A stretch of DNA of 64,000 nucleotides from Vibrio tubiashii (GTDB lineage Bacteria > Pseudomonadota > Gammaproteobacteria > Enterobacterales > Vibrionaceae). The stretch's first letter is position 1; each line of letters starts with the position of its first letter. The stretch covers positions 62,001-126,000 of the forward strand of contig JRWQ01000017.1 of the NCBI GenBank assembly GCA_000775715.1, in the 5' to 3' direction. Under the pieces are notes generated by a model. It searched no databases. It saw only the letters and a program-made list of their open reading frames with translations, and was not told where the DNA came from. Below are positions 1-7,964 of this stretch, one piece after another. Both the position numbers and the translations under genes were made by a program.

Positions 1-633
1 AAGCAATTATTAGATGCAGGAATTGATGTATTTGACATTAGTTTGGATGCCTTTCATCCTGAAACTTATGCCCAAATTCGCGTTAAAGGTGATTTAGTAA
101 GGGTTCGCAGTAACGTTTTGAATTTAATAAATATGATTAAAGAAGGGAATTACAACACCAAGCTAGTTGTTAGCTTTGTTGAACAGCCCTTAAATAAAGA
201 TGAAACGGATCTGTTTGAAGATTTTTGGAATAGTGCAGGAGCAGACTATGTCGTGATACGAAGATTGCATTCTGCTGCAGGTGCTAAGGAAAACATCAAA
301 TCGAAAATTGATGATGCTATTAAAAACGAAACTCGCAAGCCGTGTGTTTATCCATGGGAGAGACTGACTTTGACTCCTGAAGGGCACTTGTCTTTTTGCC
401 CCACGGATTGGGAAAATAGATCTCACTTTAAGTCTTTTGCTACTACAACTATCAAAGAAGCTTGGCAAGGTGAACTTATGAGAAGGTTGCGAGCTGCTCA
501 TATGAGTAATGACTTCTCTGGCTTTGATTTTTGTGGACAGTGCCCTGATTGGGCGCAGACTCGATGGCCAGAAGAGGGGCGTGGCTATTCAAATATGATG
601 CGAGAGATTGTTCCTTCAGATTTACTCGATTAA
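1..633 (+). CDS. Radical SAM/SPASM protein, 5' end cut by the window edge
   Basis: The reading frame is open from base 1, so the gene starts upstream and only about 210 C-terminal residues are visible. The first visible residues (LDAGIDVFDISLDAFHPETY) match the late TIM-barrel strands of radical SAM enzymes, and the TTG at 43 is not a real start. The C-terminal half is a SPASM-type auxiliary iron-sulfur domain with Cys at visible positions 115, 133, 178 and 181 (CVYPW, FCPTDW, CGQC). The CX3CX2C radical SAM motif itself lies outside the window. It is followed 13 bp later by glycan genes, so it probably modifies a sugar or a small substrate for a surface polysaccharide. Family is clear; substrate is unknown. 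Confidence 0.85.
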   Translation, partial: KQLLDAGIDVFDISLDAFHPETYAQIRVKGDLVRVRSNVLNLINMIKEGNYNTKLVVSFVEQPLNKDETDLFEDFWNSAGADYVVIRRLHSAAGAKENIKSKIDDAIKNETRKPCVYPWERLTLTPEGHLSFCPTDWENRSHFKSFATTTIKEAWQGELMRRLRAAHMSNDFSGFDFCGQCPDWAQTRWPEEGRGYSNMMREIVPSDLLD

Positions 634-646
634 ATGAAACTTAGAA

Positions 647-1588
647 ATGAAAACATTTTCAATTGTAATCCCAGTATATCAAAATGAATTAAATTTGAGA
701 AAAACAATTCCAACTCTGCTAAATTTAGGACAAGAGGTATTAAAACGATACAGTATAAATACAAAATTGATATTTGTTGATGATGGTTCTACAGATCGTT
801 CTTATGAAATACTTTGTGATTTTCAAAGCAAGCATAAGGATAAGATGGATATTGTGAAAATGTCTAGAAATTTCGGACAAACACCTGCAATACAAGCCGG
901 TCTATTTCATTCTAGTACTGACTGTACCGGTATTATTTCAGCTGATCTTCAGGATCCACCAGAGCTCTTTTTTAATATGTTAGAGAATTGGATTAAAGGG
1001 GAAAAATACGTAATTGCTGAACGTGAAAGTCGATTAGAGAGTAACACTCATCGTTTTGTTTCTGGCCTTTATTGGAAAATGATTGCTAAGTATAGTATGA
1101 AAGGTTTTCCTGAAGGTGGGTATGATTTTTGTCTTCTGGATCGTCAACTAGTAAAATTGGTTAGTGAAACACAAGAAAAGAATACGTCTATTTTTCCATT
1201 ACTATATTGGTTTGGTTTTCATCCTAAAGTTATTAAGTATCAAAGAAGACTGAGAGACGATGGTAAGTCTACCTGGACTTTTGTAAAAAAAATACGTTTT
1301 ACTTTGGATACAATAATTGGTTTTACGTATATACCAACAAGAATTATTACGTATAGCGCAATCGGCACTTCTATCTGCGCATTTTTTTATTCGGTATTTG
1401 TTCTGTCTGTATGGCTCTTTGGTAATGGGAATACTCCTGATGGATGGACTACTTTGGCACTACTCATACTAATTATCGGTGGTGTTGTCCTGTTTGGGTT
1501 GGGGGTTGTTTGTGAATATTTGCTAAGAATATTAGATGAAACAAGAAAACGCCCCAACTATGTTATAGAAGAGACTAAAGTAGATTAG
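647..1588 (+). CDS. Membrane-anchored GT2 glycosyltransferase (DPM1/GtrB/ArnC-like)
   Basis: This 313-residue protein has an N-terminal GT-A domain with VDDGSTD near residues 44-50 and SADLQDPPE near 98-106, as in polyprenyl-phosphate sugar transferases. Two C-terminal transmembrane segments (about 228-255 and 263-290) are followed by a basic tail. Family members move a nucleotide sugar onto undecaprenyl phosphate on the inner face of the membrane. The next gene encodes a small multispanning protein that could flip the lipid-linked sugar. The gene begins 13 bp after the radical SAM gene and is visibly AT-rich, as is usual for O-antigen-type clusters. The sugar donor cannot be told. Confidence 0.88.
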   Translation: MKTFSIVIPVYQNELNLRKTIPTLLNLGQEVLKRYSINTKLIFVDDGSTDRSYEILCDFQSKHKDKMDIVKMSRNFGQTPAIQAGLFHSSTDCTGIISADLQDPPELFFNMLENWIKGEKYVIAERESRLESNTHRFVSGLYWKMIAKYSMKGFPEGGYDFCLLDRQLVKLVSETQEKNTSIFPLLYWFGFHPKVIKYQRRLRDDGKSTWTFVKKIRFTLDTIIGFTYIPTRIITYSAIGTSICAFFYSVFVLSVWLFGNGNTPDGWTTLALLILIIGGVVLFGLGVVCEYLLRILDETRKRPNYVIEETKVD

Positions 1589-1596
1589 GAGAGCCC

Positions 1597-1989
1597 ATGA
1601 GAAGTTTCATTTTTAGTAATTACTTCTATCTGGTTATGACTGTTCTTTTGACAGTTTCCAGTCAGTTGATTATAAAGTGGAAAATGTCAACTCTGTATCA
1701 TGATGTCCCAATTGCATGGACGGAGAAAGCATGTTTTTTACTTCGAGTTTTGTCAGACCCATATATTATCTTATCAGTGTTTTTAGTCTTATTTAGTGGT
1801 TTGTCATGGATGATAGCGATGACCAAGTTTGACCTTAGTAGCGCGTATCCAATTATAGTGGTTGGATTGATGATGGTTACCAGTATTGCATCTGTTCTTC
1901 TCTTTAAAGAAAGTATTAACATATACAAAGTTGTAGGGATTATTGTGTCTCTATTTGGGATATTTATTTTACAGATGGGGCAAAAATGA
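1597..1989 (+). CDS. Small four-helix EamA/SMR-like membrane protein, possible lipid-sugar flippase
   Basis: This 130-residue protein is almost entirely hydrophobic, with four predicted helices (about 8-26, 48-70, 76-97 and 104-126), the layout of SMR/EamA half-transporters such as ArnE and ArnF. A ribosome-binding AGGAG lies just before the ATG, 8 bp after the GT2 stop. The stop overlaps the methyltransferase start (ATGA, 1986-1989). Its place directly after a GT2 polyprenyl-phosphate transferase suggests it flips the lipid-linked sugar, the job GtrA does in classical Gtr clusters. That role is inference; a drug-type SMR exporter is less likely in this setting. Confidence 0.72.
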   Translation: MRSFIFSNYFYLVMTVLLTVSSQLIIKWKMSTLYHDVPIAWTEKACFLLRVLSDPYIILSVFLVLFSGLSWMIAMTKFDLSSAYPIIVVGLMMVTSIASVLLFKESINIYKVVGIIVSLFGIFILQMGQK

Positions 1990-2789
1990 AGCCAAATATA
2001 ATTGACGATATTGAGGTGTATCACCCAGAAATATCTCGTGAGCACGAGGACTTCGATTCAAGACACCTTGATAACTTATATAATGCTGAGAATAAACTAT
2101 TTTGGTCTATAAGCCGGAAGGAGTATATAACCAAGATGTTTGATAAGCATGTGAGTTGTAATAGTGAAATCATCGAAATAGGGGCTGGTACTGGAAATGT
2201 TTCACGCTCTTTAGTAGAACATGGTTATAAAAATATATCCGTAGGAGAAATGCACTTATCTGGACTGAGATATGCTAGATCATATGGTATAGAAAGGTGT
2301 TATCAATTTGATCTTTTAAAAGCACCATTCAACGGCAAGTTCGATACTGTGTGTATGTTTGATGTTCTAGAGCATATTGAAGATGATGATTTGGCTTTAA
2401 GCCAGTCAAATAAGATGTTAAAGAAAGGTGGTCTGTTAGCACTTACAGTGCCTGCACATATGTGTTTGTGGAATCGGTCAGATAGAGTTGTGGGGCATAA
2501 ACGAAGGTACTCGAAAAAAGAGCTTCACGATAAAATGACTAGGGCTGGTTTTGAGGTGATTGAGGTAGAGTATTTTTTCATCCTAATCACACCATTATTG
2601 TTTTTGAGAAAACTATTAGATAGAGATGATGGTAGTCCTGTAAGGAAAAATGAAAACTTTAAGAATTTAAAGCTAAACTGGCTCACAAATATCGTTCTAC
2701 TGTCAATATCTCGATTTGAAGAAAAGATTCGAAAGTGGATTCCAAACAAGTTTGGAGGAAGCGTTTTCATTATTGGAAGAAAGCTATGA
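1986..2789 (+). CDS. Class I SAM-dependent methyltransferase
   Basis: The 267-residue protein carries the SAM-binding motif I EIGAGTGN at about residues 63-70 and a motif CMFDVLEHIEDDD near 121-133, typical of Methyltransf_11/12-type enzymes. A hydrophobic stretch near 195-207 (FILITPLLFL) may associate with the membrane. Its start overlaps the preceding stop by ATGA and its own stop overlaps the aminotransferase start by ATGA, so the three genes are probably translationally coupled. Substrate is unknown; a lipid-linked or nucleotide sugar fits the neighbours. Confidence 0.82.
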   Translation: MKPNIIDDIEVYHPEISREHEDFDSRHLDNLYNAENKLFWSISRKEYITKMFDKHVSCNSEIIEIGAGTGNVSRSLVEHGYKNISVGEMHLSGLRYARSYGIERCYQFDLLKAPFNGKFDTVCMFDVLEHIEDDDLALSQSNKMLKKGGLLALTVPAHMCLWNRSDRVVGHKRRYSKKELHDKMTRAGFEVIEVEYFFILITPLLFLRKLLDRDDGSPVRKNENFKNLKLNWLTNIVLLSISRFEEKIRKWIPNKFGGSVFIIGRKL

Positions 2790-3922
2790 TTGCTTTTAAT
2801 AAGCCATCATATACAGAGCTTGAGCGAAGTTATGTTACTGAGTGTATGCTGACTCGTGATCTTGTAGGTGATAGCTATTTTACTGCTAGATGCCATGAGT
2901 GGTTTGAAAATCACCTTGGAGTGGATCGGGTTCTATTAACACCAAGTTGTACGGCGTCCCTTGAAATGGCAGCTATGCTTGCCGGAATTGAGCCCGGTGA
3001 CGAAGTCATCATGCCTAGCTATACGTTTGTCTCAACTGCTAATGCATTTGTTCTACGAGGTGCGAAGATTGTGTTTGTAGACATTCGTCCAGACACTATG
3101 AATATTGATGAAGCCGTCATAGAGCAAGCAATAACCCCGAAAACAAAAGCTATTGTTCCTGTTCACTATGCGGGCGTCGCATGCGAAATGGATGCAATTA
3201 TGGATATTGCAGAGAGGCACTCACTATTTGTTATTGAAGACGCAGCTCAAGGTATGATGTCTAAATATAAAGGGAGACCTCTTGGTACTATAGGTCATAT
3301 CGGTGCATATAGCTTCCATGCCACTAAAAATTATACCTCAGGCGGAGAGGGCGGTTTAACTATTCTTAACGACAGATGTCTTATTGAACGAGCGGAGATA
3401 CTGAGGGAAAAAGGTACAAATCGTGCTAATTTTTTCAGGGGTATGGTTGATAAGTACTCTTGGGTCGATATTGGGAGTAGCTATCTGATGAATGACCTGA
3501 GTGCTGCCTATTTATATGCTCAATTGGAACGTGCTAGCGATATTAATTGCCATCGTAGGAAATGCTGGGAGTATTACCATCAAAAGTTGAAAGCACTAGA
3601 GTTACGAGGCCTTATCGAACGACCGACGATTCCTGATGGATGTGTGCATAATGCTCATATGTATTATGTTAAGGTAAAAAACCTCTCTACGAGAGAAGGT
3701 CTAATGAATTACCTTAAAGAAAAACAGGTTTCAACTGCTTTTCACTATGTCCCTTTACATAAGACGAAAGCCGGTGTTAAATATGGAAAATTCGAAGGTG
3801 AAGATATACACACGACTAATTTAAGTGATAGGTTGCTGCGCTTACCTTTATACTATGATTTAGCAATGGGCGATATTGACCATATAACTTCTGAAATTAT
3901 AAAATTTTTCGAATCCTATTGA
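2786..3922 (+). CDS. PLP-dependent sugar aminotransferase, WecE/RffA type (dTDP-4-amino-4,6-dideoxyhexose)
   Basis: I place the start at the ATG at 2786, which overlaps the methyltransferase stop. That gives 378 residues, close to E. coli WecE (376). The longer frame from 2735 lies inside the preceding gene. It is a DegT/DnrJ/EryC1-family protein: VIEDAAQG supplies the PLP-contacting Asp, and FHATKN supplies the Schiff-base lysine at residue 181. WecE makes dTDP-4-amino-4,6-dideoxygalactose from the 4-keto-6-deoxy sugar. No rfbA/rfbB-like supply genes are visible, so they may lie upstream or elsewhere. Exact product stereochemistry is inferred. Confidence 0.85.
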   Translation: MIAFNKPSYTELERSYVTECMLTRDLVGDSYFTARCHEWFENHLGVDRVLLTPSCTASLEMAAMLAGIEPGDEVIMPSYTFVSTANAFVLRGAKIVFVDIRPDTMNIDEAVIEQAITPKTKAIVPVHYAGVACEMDAIMDIAERHSLFVIEDAAQGMMSKYKGRPLGTIGHIGAYSFHATKNYTSGGEGGLTILNDRCLIERAEILREKGTNRANFFRGMVDKYSWVDIGSSYLMNDLSAAYLYAQLERASDINCHRRKCWEYYHQKLKALELRGLIERPTIPDGCVHNAHMYYVKVKNLSTREGLMNYLKEKQVSTAFHYVPLHKTKAGVKYGKFEGEDIHTTNLSDRLLRLPLYYDLAMGDIDHITSEIIKFFESY

Positions 3923-3930
3923 CTACACAG

Positions 3931-3955
3931 AAGAACTACAATTAATGTAGTTCTT
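3931..3955. terminator. Hairpin between convergent aminotransferase and pssA genes
   Basis: Perfect 10-bp inverted repeat AAGAACTACA / TGTAGTTCTT with a 5-base loop, placed between two genes that point at each other. The T-tract is poor on both sides, so it is a possible bidirectional terminator rather than a strong one. Confidence 0.45.
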
Positions 3956-4014
3956 ACATTCTCTATTCCCAGTTCTGTTATGTTAAATTTCTTTTAGACG
4001 ACATAGTGAACAGA

Positions 4015-5355
4015 TCATAAAATCTGCCTCAAAACCCGATCCGCACTTACTCTTGTTATCTTACGCATCAGTTTCTGAACCGCTTCCGGGTAATCTTCAG
4101 CTTTCTCTAGTTGTTTGTAGGTGCAAATAAGCTGGGTATGCTGGAGAATATTTTCAGCTTCTTGCTCAAATTGTGGCGTTAGGTGGTGGAAGTGGTCTTG
4201 AATGAGGATAGCATTCTCAAGATCTAGGCTCCATGCCCTTGGGTTAAGGTTGTTACCTGTAATCAGCATGTAGCGCTTATCTACCCAAATGCCTTTTAGG
4301 TGGAAGCTGTTTTCTTCATGTTTCCATAAATGGATAGACAGTTTACGACTCGCGATATTGGCCTCGTTCGATTTTGCGAACTGGCGTAAGTTTCGTTCGT
4401 ATAGATAAGGTAAACCACCAATAGTTTTAAATTCTTCTTCAGGTGAGATATAGAAGTCATTGGCGGTTTTGTCGCCGACCACAATAGTCACTTTTACACC
4501 GCGCTTAAGCGCTTTTTTTACTTCTTTGGCTACGCTGCGTGGGAAGTTGAAATAGGGTGTGCAGATGAAAATTTCATCTTTCGCTTGTGCGAGTAGTTGG
4601 TTGATACCTTGGTTGAGTTTATTGCGTTTTTTACCCACACCAACAATTGGTGTTACAGCCACTTGCTCTTGAGAGACAGTCTGTGACTCAAATTGATATG
4701 AGGATTTTGCAAGAGAGGCTCTAAGTTGACGAATTTGAGCTTTAATCTCTTTGGTTGCAGGCTTGCGTGGGCAAGCTAAATTGTTCACAGCAGGATGTTC
4801 AATTATCTGCAATTGAACAAAGCTTGCCATGCTATCGGCGAGAGCTTTGTTGTTTAAGACATGATAGCGATCAAAGCGATAACGCTCTTTGTAGTTGAGG
4901 TAAATGTTATTTAGGCTCGCACCACTATAGATAACTTGGTCATCGATAATGAAGCCTTTTAGGTGTAAAACACCAAACACTTCTCTGCCTCGAACCGGTA
5001 CACCATAGACAGGAATTTTGTGCTCGTATCTATTTGCAAAGCTTTTGTACATCGATGCATTGGTCTCACCGGGCTCAGCGCCTATCAAACCGCGTTGTGC
5101 TCGATGCCAATCAACACAAACATTGATTTCTAGTCCAGGGTTACGTTGCTTGGCATCATAGAGCTCAGTTAAAATCTCTCGGCCTGCTTCATCATCCTCT
5201 AAGTAGAGAGCAACTAGGTAGATTCGTTTACTTGCCTGTCGAATCGACTCGATTAGTCGAGTGCGAAAATCTTTGGCTGCAAAGAGCGTCTCAAATTGAG
5301 CGGGATCTTGTGCCAAAGTAGGAAGTTGCTCGAATAAGTTCCTATTAGTCATCAT
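4015..5355 (-). CDS. pssA: CDP-diacylglycerol--serine O-phosphatidyltransferase (phosphatidylserine synthase)
   Basis: The enzyme makes phosphatidylserine from CDP-diacylglycerol and serine, the precursor of phosphatidylethanolamine. It is a phospholipase-D-fold protein with two HKD motifs: HLKGFIID (His131, Lys133, Asp138) and HLKGIWVD near the C-terminus followed by GNNLNPRAW. With the ATG at 5355 it has 446 residues (E. coli PssA 451). That start follows an AAAGGT about 12 bases upstream; the next Met codon (5352) is also possible, and an upstream start at 5400 adds 15 unlikely residues. It belongs to the type I, membrane-associated proteobacterial PssA. Confidence 0.93.
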   Translation of the reverse strand: MMTNRNLFEQLPTLAQDPAQFETLFAAKDFRTRLIESIRQASKRIYLVALYLEDDEAGREILTELYDAKQRNPGLEINVCVDWHRAQRGLIGAEPGETNASMYKSFANRYEHKIPVYGVPVRGREVFGVLHLKGFIIDDQVIYSGASLNNIYLNYKERYRFDRYHVLNNKALADSMASFVQLQIIEHPAVNNLACPRKPATKEIKAQIRQLRASLAKSSYQFESQTVSQEQVAVTPIVGVGKKRNKLNQGINQLLAQAKDEIFICTPYFNFPRSVAKEVKKALKRGVKVTIVVGDKTANDFYISPEEEFKTIGGLPYLYERNLRQFAKSNEANIASRKLSIHLWKHEENSFHLKGIWVDKRYMLITGNNLNPRAWSLDLENAILIQDHFHHLTPQFEQEAENILQHTQLICTYKQLEKAEDYPEAVQKLMRKITRVSADRVLRQIL

Positions 5356-5412
5356 GTTGGACGAGTTACCTTTACTTAAAGTGGACAGGGATATTAGCAA
5401 ACAAAGTTAGAA

Positions 5413-5436
5413 GTTTCGAGTAACGGGTTGCGAGTT
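5413..5436 (+). repeat. GAGT-family repeat, left copy flanking the four-helix-bundle gene
   Basis: Begins with GTTTCGAGTAAC (5413-5424), which recurs exactly at 15291-15302 and, inverted with one mismatch, at 5893-5904. It continues with GGGTTGCGAGTTGGAG. Confidence 0.7.
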
Positions 5437-5551
5437 GGAGTTATTAGTCACGGGTATGATTTGCTTATTGAGCATGATAGTTCTTTTTTCATTCAATGGT
5501 TATCTCTTCTCGTAAGAAAATGAAACAATGAAGCTCAACTAGGACCATCTA

Positions 5552-5893
5552 ATGAAGCACGAAAACTTAGAAATCTGGAAGCGTAGTTTTAACCTTAGTT
5601 GTTTGGTTTATCATTCTTTTAAACAAACCCGAGATTACAGTTTTAAAGATCAGGTTTGTCGTTCTGGGCTTTCGGTTCCTAGTAATATCGCAGAAGGATT
5701 GGAGCGAGCTTCTAATAAAGAAAAAGCTCATTTTCTTTCAGTAGCCAAAGGCTCACTCGCAGAGCTAAGAACTCAATTACTTATTGCGATAGAAATCCAA
5801 TATATCTCCAAAGATATCGGCGAAAGCATGACTGAAGAGTGTATACATTTAAGTCGAATGCTCGGAGCTTTCATAGTCAAACTTCGAAACTAG
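5552..5893 (+). CDS. Four-helix-bundle protein (23S rRNA intervening-sequence / Avd-like family)
   Basis: This 113-residue protein starts HENLEIWKRSFNLSCLVYHSF and contains SGLSVPSNIAEGLERASNKEKAHFL-type family motifs seen in the S23/IVP four-helix-bundle family. Members occur inside rRNA intervening sequences, near diversity-generating retroelements (Avd) and as solitary genes; the biochemical role of solitary ones is unknown. An AGGA lies 7 bases before the ATG. The gene is bracketed by near-perfect 12-bp inverted repeats (5413-5424 and 5893-5904), and its TAG stop directly abuts the birA stop codon. No reverse transcriptase or variable repeat is near, so it is not a diversity-generating retroelement. 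Confidence 0.85.
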   Translation: MKHENLEIWKRSFNLSCLVYHSFKQTRDYSFKDQVCRSGLSVPSNIAEGLERASNKEKAHFLSVAKGSLAELRTQLLIAIEIQYISKDIGESMTEECIHLSRMLGAFIVKLRN

Positions 5894-5913
5894 TTACTCG
5901 AGACTCGAAGCTC
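5893..5913 (-). repeat. GAGT-family repeat, right inverted copy that encodes the BirA C-terminus
   Basis: GTTACTCGAGAC (5893-5904) is the reverse complement of the left copy with one mismatch in 12. On the minus strand it runs AGAGCTTCGAGTCTCGAGTA and supplies the last codons (ASSLE) and the TAA stop of birA. Confidence 0.7.
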
Positions 5914-6862
5914 TTAGACTTATCTCTCCACCTATGTAGCTTTCAAGCCCGGTTTCTGTCTCTAATAGCACAGCGCCTTGTTCGTTGATTCCTCGTGCTA
6001 TACCGGTAATTTCACGCGGCCCGATGAGCAGTTTTACAGGGCGGTTGATAAAGTTGTCGAGTCGGTTCCATCTCTCGACGAATCCAGACATGCCATGCAG
6101 CTCGTAATCTTCTAGAGTTTGATGCAAAGTCGATATCATTGTTGTTGCAAGTTGATTCCTATCCACATCATGTTGGTCGGCGACTTCGTATAAGCTAGCC
6201 CAAGGTTGAGTGATGCCCTCGGTATGCTCTGACATCATGAGATTAAGCCCCATACCAATTACAAGGTTAGCTGCACCGCCTGCTTGCCCTGACATCTCGA
6301 CTAAAATACCAGCAAGCTTCCTATCTTGATAATAAAGATCATTTGGCCACTTTAGCTTAACGCCTTGTAAGCCCATTTGCTCAAGGGCTTCTACGATAGC
6401 GACACCAACAACTAGGCTTAACCCCATTGCCGCCGCCATACCTGCGTCTAAACGCCAAAACATAGACATATACAAGTTCGCACCAAAAGGTGACACCCAT
6501 TCTCGCCCTCGACGGCCTCTGCCTTTTGCTTGATACTCAGCAAGACATACTGAGCCTGACTCTAAACTATCGACTCTGTCGAGCAAATATTGGTTGGTTG
6601 AGTCAATAATCGGTATTAGTTCAACTTGGTTCTTCAGTTTGCTTTGAATTTTGTCATGATTGAGAAGTTGCAAAGGCTTTGCTAATTGGTAGCCTTTACC
6701 TTGGACACGAAATACGTCAACGCCCCAAGCTTGAATACCTTTGATGTGTTTGCTGATAGCAGCTCTAGATACGCCTAGCTGTTCACCAAGTTCTTCGCCG
6801 GAATGGAATCCGCCTTGTGATAGTAAATCTAGGATAGCGAGTTTGATTGAATGATCTTTCAT
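5894..6862 (-). CDS. birA: Bifunctional biotin ligase and biotin operon repressor
   Basis: The 322-residue protein has an N-terminal winged helix (about 1-60, SGEELGEQLGVSRAAISKHI) and a biotin-protein ligase core with GRGRRGREW and KWPNDLYYQDRKLAGILVE, then the small C-terminal SH3-like domain. It makes biotinyl-AMP and transfers biotin to AccB (encoded at 26875-27339), and as a dimer represses bio genes. The start overlaps the murB stop (ATGA, 6859-6862), as in many gammaproteobacteria. The C-terminus is odd: after GEISLR the last residues and stop come from a GAGT-family repeat. Confidence 0.95.
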   Translation of the reverse strand: MKDHSIKLAILDLLSQGGFHSGEELGEQLGVSRAAISKHIKGIQAWGVDVFRVQGKGYQLAKPLQLLNHDKIQSKLKNQVELIPIIDSTNQYLLDRVDSLESGSVCLAEYQAKGRGRRGREWVSPFGANLYMSMFWRLDAGMAAAMGLSLVVGVAIVEALEQMGLQGVKLKWPNDLYYQDRKLAGILVEMSGQAGGAANLVIGMGLNLMMSEHTEGITQPWASLYEVADQHDVDRNQLATTMISTLHQTLEDYELHGMSGFVERWNRLDNFINRPVKLLIGPREITGIARGINEQGAVLLETETGLESYIGGEISLRASSLE

Positions 6863-7914
6863 TGCTCGCTTCCTATGATGGTCTGCAAATTAGTTTCACC
6901 ATGGGCACCGATGAAGCGAACCTCATGCTCTAAGCTGATTTGATACTTATTAAACACTGTCGTGCGTACTTTTTCCGCTAACTGAACAATATCGCTGGCA
7001 GTTGCATTATCTTTGTTGACCAAAACTAAGGCTTGGTTTGGGTGGACTTGGGCTCCTCCAATAGTTGTGCTTTTGAGTTGGCACTGATCAATCAACCAAC
7101 CCGCAGCGACTTTCATTCCGTTCTCTACTGAATAAGCGACCATATCGGGAAACTGTTGTTGTAGCTGTTCGAAATGCACCTTTGAGATTACCGGGTTCTT
7201 GAAAAAGCTCCCTGCATTACCTGTAATTGCTGGATCGGGTAACTTCTCCATACGAACTTGGCACACGCGATTGAATATCTGTTTGGCGGTTAGTTGCTCA
7301 GCAGGCAGAGATTTAAGTGGTCCGTATTCATTGTTTGGTTGCCACTCTTTTGCCAGTTTTAATCCTACTGCGACTATCACCGCTTTTTGGTATAAGTCAT
7401 GTTTGAAAATCGAGTCTCGATAGCCAAATCGACACTCTTCGGCACTCATTCGTTTAACGGTTAAACTGTCAAGACACAGAATGTCGACATACTCACAAAC
7501 GTCTTTCAGCTCGACACCATAGGCACCGATGTTTTGGATTGGCGCGCTACCTACACAACCTGGGATCAGAGCTAGGTTTTCCAGACCGGGGTAATTGTTT
7601 TCAATACTCCATTCAACCAAAGATGGCCAATCTTCTCCCCCAGAAATATGCAGATGCCAGTGATGCTCGCTTTCACCGACTTCTTTTCCAAGCAGTGAGT
7701 TTAAGATCACGACGCCTTGAAAAGCCTCGGTGAACAGCATATTACTGCCTTTGCCTAGCACAAGCTTAGGTAGGTTTGCCCAGTCACTGTTTAGATAAAC
7801 TTGCTTTAGGTCATCTATTGAATTGGCTTCCACTAGGTAAGCACACTGCTGAGAAATTGAAAACGTGTGGTAGGGACGCAGGTCGGCGTTAGCTGTTATT
7901 TGCATTGGCTTCAT
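6859..7914 (-). CDS. murB: UDP-N-acetylenolpyruvoylglucosamine reductase
   Basis: MurB reduces UDP-GlcNAc-enolpyruvate to UDP-MurNAc in peptidoglycan synthesis, using FAD and NADPH. The 351-residue protein shows the FAD-binding LGKGSNMLF, the Tyr-containing GYRDSIFK, the catalytic Ser motif GNAGSFFKNP and a C-terminal HEVRFIG with the catalytic Glu. This is the type I enzyme of enterobacteria and vibrios. It is upstream of birA with a 4-bp overlap, so the two are almost certainly cotranscribed. The ATG at 7914 gives MKPMQI; the second Met (7905) is an alternative. Confidence 0.95.
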   Translation of the reverse strand: MKPMQITANADLRPYHTFSISQQCAYLVEANSIDDLKQVYLNSDWANLPKLVLGKGSNMLFTEAFQGVVILNSLLGKEVGESEHHWHLHISGGEDWPSLVEWSIENNYPGLENLALIPGCVGSAPIQNIGAYGVELKDVCEYVDILCLDSLTVKRMSAEECRFGYRDSIFKHDLYQKAVIVAVGLKLAKEWQPNNEYGPLKSLPAEQLTAKQIFNRVCQVRMEKLPDPAITGNAGSFFKNPVISKVHFEQLQQQFPDMVAYSVENGMKVAAGWLIDQCQLKSTTIGGAQVHPNQALVLVNKDNATASDIVQLAEKVRTTVFNKYQISLEHEVRFIGAHGETNLQTIIGSEQ

Positions 7915-7964
7915 CGGGTAATCTAAACTGCGAGCATTCTACCCTAATTTGAAGCTTGGTGATA

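Noticed and set aside
2735..2785. Upstream start of the aminotransferase
   Set aside because: The extra 17 residues come from the methyltransferase sequence in another frame; the ATGA overlap at 2786 fits the family length.
5552..5893. Diversity-generating retroelement accessory gene (avd)
   Set aside because: No reverse transcriptase, template repeat or variable repeat occurs nearby, so only the fold similarity remains.
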